Translations under genes and position numbers: made by a program
Notes under the pieces: generated by a model
Database searches by the model: none
Seen by the model: the letters and a program-made list of their open reading frames with translations, nothing else
What the model was told of the DNA's origin: nothing
Source: Ruminococcus sp.
GTDB lineage: Bacteria > Bacillota > Clostridia > Oscillospirales > Acutalibacteraceae
Direction of reading: 5' to 3'
Assembly: GCA_003521625.1 (NCBI GenBank)
Contig: DPHV01000024.1
Coordinates: 115,740-179,739 of the forward strand
DNA length: 64,000 nt
In this document: piece after piece, positions 59,052-64,000 of the stretch
How the letters are laid out: every line of letters starts with the position of its first letter
Position numbering within the stretch: the stretch's first letter is position 1

Positions 59052-59609
59052 ATGATATCAGCAGGTGATTTCAGAAACGGCGTTACATTTGAAATGGACG
59101 GACAGGTTGTTTCAATCATTGAGTTCCAGCATGTAAAGCCCGGTAAAGGTGCTGCGTTCGTTAGAACAAAAATCAGAAATGTTATTACAGGTGCGGTTGT
59201 AGAAAAAACTTTCAACCCCAACGATAAATATCCGACTGCGTTTATCGACAGAAAGGATATGGAATACAGCTATTCCGACGGTGACCTTTACTACTTTATG
59301 GATACCGAAACTTGGGAGCAGATTCCGATTAACAAGAGCGTTCTCGGCGACAACTTTAAGTTTGTTAAAGAGAATATGGTTTGCAAGGTTCTTTCTTACA
59401 AGGGAAGCGTTTTCGGCGTAGAGCCACCTAACTTTGTTGAGCTTCAGGTTACAAAGACCGATCCCGGCTTCAAGGGCGACACAGCTACCAACGCTACTAA
59501 ACCTGCTACTCTTGAAACAGGTGCTGAAATCAAGGTTCCTCTCTTTATTGATGAGGGCGAGGTTATTCAGATTGACACAAGAACTGGCGAATATATGGGC
59601 AGAGCATAA
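59052..59609 (+). CDS. efp: Elongation factor P
   Basis: Relieves ribosome stalling at polyproline. 185 residues, three beta-barrel domains. The tip of domain I has EFQHVKPGKGAAFVRTK with the modifiable lysine K32. KP-type domain III ends IDTRTGEYMGRA. AGGAGGT upstream. No modification enzyme gene is in the window; in Bacillus the lysine carries 5-aminopentanol. Confidence 0.98.
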   Translation: MISAGDFRNGVTFEMDGQVVSIIEFQHVKPGKGAAFVRTKIRNVITGAVVEKTFNPNDKYPTAFIDRKDMEYSYSDGDLYYFMDTETWEQIPINKSVLGDNFKFVKENMVCKVLSYKGSVFGVEPPNFVELQVTKTDPGFKGDTATNATKPATLETGAEIKVPLFIDEGEVIQIDTRTGEYMGRA

Positions 59610-59627
59610 TCTCTGCAGGAGTTTATT

Positions 59628-60104
59628 ATGAATTTAACTGAAAAAATTTCTTACATCAAAGGACTTGCCGAAGGTCTTAACCTTGACGAGTCAAAGCCCG
59701 AGGTAAAGGTAATTAACGCAATTGTTGAGCTTCTCGACGATATGGCTTATTCTGTAAGCGATATGGAGGAGCTTTACGATGATTTAAGCGCACAGGTTGA
59801 CGAAATCGATCAGGATCTCGCAGACGTTGAATCAGACATTTATGATGATGAAGATGACGATGATGACTGTGACTGTTGCGATTTTGAGGATGAAGACAAT
59901 CCTTTTTATGAAGTAACCTGCGGTGCTTGCGGACAGAAACTCAATGTTTCCGAAGATGTTCTTCTTGAGGGCGAAATTGAGTGCCCGAATTGCGGCGAAC
60001 TTCTTGAGTTTGATTTTTCAGACTTATTTGATGAGGACGGCTGTTGTTCAGAAGACGGCTGTACCTGCGGTTGCTGTGATGTTGAAGACGAAGACGTTGA
60101 ATAA
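59628..60104 (+). CDS. CD1247-type protein with zinc ribbon and acidic, cysteine-rich tail
   Basis: 158 residues, GCAGGAG upstream. The N-terminal helical domain (1-60, LTEKISYIKGLAEGLNLD) is a clostridial family (CD1247_N). An acidic stretch (about 65-90) leads to a zinc ribbon CGACGQKL...CPNCGELLEF (about 97-127), and the C-terminal 30 residues contain six cysteines (GCCSEDGCTCGCCDVED). It probably binds zinc or another metal. Transcribed after efp, possibly co-transcribed, and closed by a terminator. Confidence 0.85.
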   Translation: MNLTEKISYIKGLAEGLNLDESKPEVKVINAIVELLDDMAYSVSDMEELYDDLSAQVDEIDQDLADVESDIYDDEDDDDDCDCCDFEDEDNPFYEVTCGACGQKLNVSEDVLLEGEIECPNCGELLEFDFSDLFDEDGCCSEDGCTCGCCDVEDEDVE

Positions 60105-60118
60105 TTAATTCACAAATT

Positions 60119-60151
60119 AACACCTCTCGTATAGAATGTACGAGGGGTGTT
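60119..60151 (+). terminator. Terminator after the CD1247-type gene, overlapping the yunB ribosome binding site
   Basis: AACACCTCTCGTA (60119-60131) / TACGAGGGGTGTT (60139-60151), one G-U pair, loop TAGAATG, U tract TTTTTT to 60156. The right arm contains GAGGGGTG, a good ribosome binding site for TTG 60155. Confidence 0.85.
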
Positions 60152-60154
60152 TTT

Positions 60155-60802
60155 TTGCTCTATTACAGACATCGTAAAAGGAAGTTTAAAATTTTAAGGC
60201 GAATTTTACTGTCAACATTTTTAATTATCCTATCCTTTATTATTTTCTGCGAAGTACATTTGTCTGATTTCAGACCTGAATATATAAGAATACAAGCGGA
60301 AATTCTGTCAGTAAATTCCGTCTGTGATGCGGCAAATTCAACGCTTGAAAAGCTCGGCTACAGCTATGATGATATTGCAAAAATTAAATATACCACAGAC
60401 GGCAAGGTGCAGGCAATAGAAACCGACTCCATAAAAATTAATAAAATCAAGTCGGAAATCACAAAATCAGTACAAAAAGAAATAGCAAAGGTGTACGATA
60501 ATGAAATAGATATTCCGATTGGTGCATTTACAAACATAACGGTGCTCTCTAACTGGGGCCCCTCTATTACTTTAAGCTTCAATCTTACGGGCAGTTTTTC
60601 ATCAGAAATAGTAAGCACATTTGAACAGGCAGGAATAAACCAGACTGTCCACCACATCAGGCTTATGCTCACTTCAAAAATTATGACAACCTCGCTTGAT
60701 TATTCGGGAAATATTACCTTTACAACAGATTTTGAAATAGCACAGTCAGTGATAGTTGGTGAGATTCCCTCATCCTACGGAAATCTTTACAGAACATATT
60801 AA
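60155..60802 (+). CDS. yunB: Sporulation protein YunB
   Basis: 215 residues from TTG 60155. A short basic N-terminus (YYRHRKRKFKILRR), one membrane segment (about 17-35) and an outside domain: SVCDAANSTLEKLGYSYDDI, IEIDIPIGAFTN-like region and LSNWGPSITLSFNLTGSFSS. YunB is under mother-cell sigma-E control in Bacillus. No free ribosome binding site exists except GAGGGGTG inside the terminator. No ATG is found in the first 50 codons, so TTG 60155 is the best start. No clear sigma-E promoter seen. Confidence 0.85.
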   Translation: MLYYRHRKRKFKILRRILLSTFLIILSFIIFCEVHLSDFRPEYIRIQAEILSVNSVCDAANSTLEKLGYSYDDIAKIKYTTDGKVQAIETDSIKINKIKSEITKSVQKEIAKVYDNEIDIPIGAFTNITVLSNWGPSITLSFNLTGSFSSEIVSTFEQAGINQTVHHIRLMLTSKIMTTSLDYSGNITFTTDFEIAQSVIVGEIPSSYGNLYRTY

Positions 60803-60853
60803 TTTCTAAACGTTCATAACTTCAATATTAATTTGAAAACCCTGTGAAAAATA

Positions 60854-60882
60854 TTGAAAAACTATATATTTTGTGGTATACT
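60854..60882 (+). promoter_or_regulatory. Sigma-A promoter of miaB-ylbF-mutS
   Basis: TTGAAA (60854-60859), a 17-base spacer ending TGG, then TATACT (60877-60882). Transcription from about 60889 rules out the in-frame ATG at 60844. Confidence 0.8.
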
Positions 60883-60918
60883 AAAACAGTTAATACAATG
60901 GGTAAGGAGGGCATTTAT

Positions 60919-62331
60919 TTGGCTGATATTATAAATCAGGCTGATAAACTGTCTGAAAAGCAATCGGAGTATATGAAACTGATTGCAGAAATTATGGAAA
61001 TTAGAAAAAGAGGCGAAAAACCGCTCGCTTTTGTAAGAACATACGGTTGTCAGCAGAATGTTGCCGACAGCGAAAAAATTAAAGGTATGCTTGCTCAGTC
61101 GGGATTTGATTTTGTAGACGCTCCCGATGATGCTGACTTTATTCTTTTTAACACCTGCGCAGTCAGGGAACACGCAGAGGACAGAGTTTTCGGCAACGTA
61201 GGAGCACTCAAAAACTTAAAAAGAAAGCACCCGCAGATTTTAATTGCTCTTTGCGGCTGTATGATGGAGCAGGAGCATATTGCAAATAGAATCTACAACA
61301 GCTTTCCGTTTGTCGGTCTTGTATTCGGCACGCATTCACTGCACCATTTCCCTGAATTAATGTATAATTCGCTTGTCAACGGAAAGCGTATTATTGAACG
61401 TGGAAATGATGACAACAAGCTTTACGAGGGTATTCCCGTAAGGCGTGACGGCAGCTTTAAAGGCTGGCTGCCGATAATGTACGGCTGTAATAATTTCTGC
61501 ACCTACTGTATTGTTCCTTATGTAAGAGGTCGTGAGCGGAGCCGTGACAAGAGCATAATTGTTTCCGAAGCAAGAGAGATGATTCAGAGCGGCTATAAAG
61601 ATATAACGCTTCTCGGTCAGAACGTAAATTCCTATGGTAAAAACCTGCCTGACGGTGTTAATTTTGCAAGGCTTTTAAGTGAAATTGATTCAATAGACGG
61701 TGACTACTGGCTTCGGTTTATGACATCACATCCAAAGGATTGTTCAAAGGAGCTTGTTGATACGATAGCAAACGGAACGCACATAAGCAAGCATCTTCAC
61801 TTGCCGTTCCAGAGCGGTTCGGATAGAATTCTAAAAGCGATGAACAGACATTATGACAGAAAAAAATACCTTGAAATTGTAAATTACGCCAAAGAAAAAA
61901 TTGAAGACGTTTCGCTTACAAGCGATATAATCGTAGGCTTTCCGGGTGAAACCTATGAAGATTTCAAGGAAACCCTTTCGCTTATTAAAGAGGTTGAATT
62001 TACTTCACTGTTTACATTCATCTTTTCACCCAGAGTCGGCACTCCAGCCGAGAAAATGGACGACCCTATCCCATATGAAGAAAAGTCAAAGTGGTTCAGA
62101 GAGCTTCTTGATATACAGGAGGAGATTGCCGCAAAACGCTGTTCATCAATGGTAGGAAAAATCGAAAAGGTACTTATTGAGGGAGAAACAGGCAAGAACG
62201 ATGAATTAACCGGCAGGACAAGCGGTAATATAATTGTTGAACTGAAAGCTCCTGCGGAATTAATCGGAACATTTCAGAATGTTAAGATTACAAAAGCACG
62301 TAACTGGATTCTCAAAGGAGAATTAGTATAA
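60919..62331 (+). CDS. miaB: tRNA-2-methylthio-N6-dimethylallyladenosine synthase
   Basis: 470 residues from TTG 60919, 7 bases after AAGGAGGG. Methylthiolates i6A37 of tRNA using two [4Fe-4S] clusters: N-terminal C44 in YGCQQNVADS, C80 in NTCAVRE, C114 in CGCMMEQ; radical SAM C190, C194, C197 in CNNFCTYC, then IVPYVRGRERSR; C-terminal TRAM domain (about 405-470). The radical SAM motif is intact. Operon order miaB, ylbF, mutS is a conserved Clostridia arrangement. Confidence 0.97.
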   Translation: MADIINQADKLSEKQSEYMKLIAEIMEIRKRGEKPLAFVRTYGCQQNVADSEKIKGMLAQSGFDFVDAPDDADFILFNTCAVREHAEDRVFGNVGALKNLKRKHPQILIALCGCMMEQEHIANRIYNSFPFVGLVFGTHSLHHFPELMYNSLVNGKRIIERGNDDNKLYEGIPVRRDGSFKGWLPIMYGCNNFCTYCIVPYVRGRERSRDKSIIVSEAREMIQSGYKDITLLGQNVNSYGKNLPDGVNFARLLSEIDSIDGDYWLRFMTSHPKDCSKELVDTIANGTHISKHLHLPFQSGSDRILKAMNRHYDRKKYLEIVNYAKEKIEDVSLTSDIIVGFPGETYEDFKETLSLIKEVEFTSLFTFIFSPRVGTPAEKMDDPIPYEEKSKWFRELLDIQEEIAAKRCSSMVGKIEKVLIEGETGKNDELTGRTSGNIIVELKAPAELIGTFQNVKITKARNWILKGELV

Positions 62332-62358
62332 AAGAATTAAAAATACGGAGGTAAAATT

Positions 62359-62766
62359 ATGGATATTATTACACTGGCAAGAGAACTCGGAAAGGCAATT
62401 CAGCAGGAAGAATCATACATCAGATTGCAGGAGGTTCAGACAAAGGCTGACTCCGATACAGAGCTCCAGAGCTTAATCGGTGAATTTAACCTTAAGAGAA
62501 TGTCAATCAATAACGAGGCTTCCAAAAAGGAAAGAGATCAGGACAAGCTTGCACAGCTTAACACTGAAATGAGAGAAGTTTACTCAAAAATTATGTCTAA
62601 TGAAAATATGATTGCTTACAACGATGCAAAGGAAGAATTTGACGTTGTTGCAAACAGAGTGCTTGCAATTGTTCAGCAGTCCTGTGAGGGTGCAGACCCC
62701 GAAACTGCTGATTATTCACAGTCTTCCTGCTCCGGCAGCTGTGAAACTTGCGGCGGATGTCACTGA
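62359..62766 (+). CDS. YlbF/YmcA family regulator with cysteine-rich tail
   Basis: 135 residues, AACGGAGGT upstream. Helical Com_YlbF domain (1-112) with ITLARELGKAIQQEESYIRL and YNDAKEEFDVVANRVLAIVQ. The tail SSCSGSCETCGGCH has four cysteines. In B. subtilis the YlbF-YmcA-YaaT complex controls sporulation, competence and RNA processing and carries [4Fe-4S] clusters; the tail may help bind such a cluster. Lies between miaB and mutS. Confidence 0.9.
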   Translation: MDIITLARELGKAIQQEESYIRLQEVQTKADSDTELQSLIGEFNLKRMSINNEASKKERDQDKLAQLNTEMREVYSKIMSNENMIAYNDAKEEFDVVANRVLAIVQQSCEGADPETADYSQSSCSGSCETCGGCH

Positions 62767-62799
62767 TTTAATTCAGATTAAGCAAAAGGGTGTGAGATT

Positions 62800-64000
62800 A
62801 TGGCGGAGTTATCTCCGATGATGAAACAGTATTTTAAAATTAAAGAAGAAAATAAAGACAGCATTTTGTTCTTTCGTCTTGGAGATTTCTACGAAATGTT
62901 CTATGATGATGCAAAGCTTGCGTCAAAAGAACTGGAGCTCACACTTACAGGTCGTGACTGCGGTCAGGACGAACGTGCGCCGATGTGCGGAGTTCCTTTT
63001 CACAGCTGTGAGGGCTACATTGCTCGTCTTGTTGCAAAGGGCTACAAGGTTGCAATCTGTGAACAGACCGAAGACCCTGCAAAGGCAAAGGGACTTGTAA
63101 AGCGTGATATAATCCGTGTAATCACTCCCGGTACTGTTATGGAGTCGAGTATGCTCGACGAAAGCAAAAACAATTACATCTGCTGTATGTTTGCCGAGAA
63201 TAAGCATATCGGAATTTGTTTTTGCGATATTTCCACAGGAGAATTATACGCTACCGAAATTTCGGGCAAAGATTCATATAATGTTCTCACAAGTCAACTT
63301 GCGAGCTACAACCCGAGGGAAATCCTTATCGGCGGAGATATTGTAAAAATCAAGGAACTTCCTAAATTTATCAAGTCAAAGCTTTCCGCAGGCGTTGAAA
63401 TGCTTGAAGATGGTAAGTTTGATTATACGCTTTGTAAAAACACTGTTTCGGAGCATTTTAAAGATGAGTCCGAAAATGTGTCTGACAGCGAGGTGCTTGT
63501 TTCTTCAATCGGAGCATTGCTCTCTTACCTTAAAGATACGCAGAAAAGCGGACTTGAACGCATAAATCACATTGAGCTTTACAGCGAAAGTCAATATATG
63601 CGACTTGACTACAACACCCAGCGCAACCTCGAGCTTACGCAGACAATGCTGACAAAGGAAAAACGTGGCTCGCTGTTGTGGGTTATTGATAAGACCAAAA
63701 CCGCAATGGGAAAAAGGCTTATCTGCTCGTGGCTTGAGCATCCGCTGATGAATATTTCATCAATCAACAACCGTCAGTCTGCCGTTGAGGAGCTTGTAAA
63801 TAACACAATGCTCCGCCTTGAAATCACCGATAATATTTCGGGTATTTTCGACATTGAAAGACTGATGACCAAAATTGTCTACGGCTCGGCAAATGCAAGG
63901 GATTTGCGTTCGCTTTGTTCGGCTATTCAGAATCTGCCGAGAATTTCAGAGCTTATTTCTGATTGTAACGCATCATACCTCAAAAAGATTTATCAGGATA
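62800..64000 (+). CDS. mutS: DNA mismatch repair protein MutS, N-terminal 400 residues (3' truncated by window edge)
   Basis: Mismatch recognition ATPase. From ATG 62800 (AAAGGGTGTGA upstream), frame open to the end of the window. Mismatch domain with MKQYFKIKEENKDSILFFRL and LGDFYEMFYDDA (Phe-x-Glu motif), PMCGVPFHSCEGYIARLV, VITPGT, connector domain, and start of the lever domain (YNTQRNLELTQT). ATPase region is outside the window. Typical full length is about 860. Confidence 0.97.
   Translation, partial: MAELSPMMKQYFKIKEENKDSILFFRLGDFYEMFYDDAKLASKELELTLTGRDCGQDERAPMCGVPFHSCEGYIARLVAKGYKVAICEQTEDPAKAKGLVKRDIIRVITPGTVMESSMLDESKNNYICCMFAENKHIGICFCDISTGELYATEISGKDSYNVLTSQLASYNPREILIGGDIVKIKELPKFIKSKLSAGVEMLEDGKFDYTLCKNTVSEHFKDESENVSDSEVLVSSIGALLSYLKDTQKSGLERINHIELYSESQYMRLDYNTQRNLELTQTMLTKEKRGSLLWVIDKTKTAMGKRLICSWLEHPLMNISSINNRQSAVEELVNNTMLRLEITDNISGIFDIERLMTKIVYGSANARDLRSLCSAIQNLPRISELISDCNASYLKKIYQD

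Noticed and set aside
60844..60918. Longer N-terminus for MiaB from ATG 60844
   Set aside because: The -35/-10 promoter lies within it, so transcription begins downstream; TTG 60919 has the GGAGGG site.
1..64000. tRNA genes, CRISPR arrays, IS elements or prophage
   Set aside because: No cloverleaf, no regular repeat-spacer pattern, no transposase, integrase or phage structural gene was recognised.

Overview
The window is 64 kb of AT-rich, gene-dense chromosome from a spore-forming Clostridia-type Firmicute, most likely an Oscillospiraceae/Ruminococcaceae-like gut anaerobe. Evidence: the spoIIGA-sigE pair, a cwlJ-gerQ-type germination pair, yunB and a YlmC/YmxH protein; strong GGAGG ribosome binding sites; frequent TTG starts; TTGACA-17-TATAAT promoters; and the order rnc, Elp3-like radical SAM, smc, ftsY. 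The genus is an inference. I see no tRNA, rRNA, CRISPR array, complete insertion sequence or prophage.

Layout. 1-4.3 kb: purine genes (3' end of purB, purA, guaA) and a frameshifted membrane-protein gene. 4.3-5.8 kb: a MocR-type regulator divergent from murD, with a perfect palindrome in its promoter. 5.8-11.4 kb: murD, two M42 peptidases, a GNAT protein and a PLP lyase in one tight operon. 11.4-12.8 kb: tadA and a CPBP protease on the minus strand. 13-21 kb: surface-glycan genes (TagGH-like exporter, phosphoglucomutase, a 949-residue acyltransferase/GT-C fusion, a GtrB-like glycosyltransferase). 21.3-25.1 kb: pfkA, a MORN-repeat protein with an MscS channel, and a small lipoprotein. 25.2-33.7 kb: sporulation, germination and cell-wall genes (sigE, spoIIGA, DegV, YlmC, an exported SleB-like hydrolase, GerQ-like, CwlJ-like, M20 amidohydrolase), interrupted by rpsB-tsf.

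33.9-38.2 kb: a four-gene operon (IspD/TarI-like cytidylyltransferase, polyol dehydrogenase, pentulose-phosphate 3-epimerase, TagF-like polymerase) that reads as a compact route from pentulose phosphate to a CDP-activated polyol and its polymer. This is the best candidate here for an incompletely described system. 38.2-57.1 kb: infC-rpmI-rplT behind a structured leader, then a long co-directional run of information-processing genes (TrmH-type methyltransferase, dprA, topA, trmFO, plsX, rnc, radical SAM, smc, ftsY, rdgB, yhbY, nadD, yqeK, rsfS, leuS), many overlapping by 1-8 bases. 57.1-64 kb: rpsU, aroQ, a proline peptidase, efp, a CD1247-type zinc-ribbon protein, yunB, miaB, a YlbF-family protein and the 5' part of mutS.

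Main points to follow up: the CDP-polyol operon; the acyltransferase/GT-C fusion; an apparent AUU start for the radical SAM gene overlapping the rnc stop codon; an AUC start for infC; yunB apparently taking its ribosome binding site from the 3' arm of a terminator; the MORN/MscS pair; and a spoIIG-like promoter with a 21-22 base spacer. Function calls come from reading motifs and remembered families, not from database searches.
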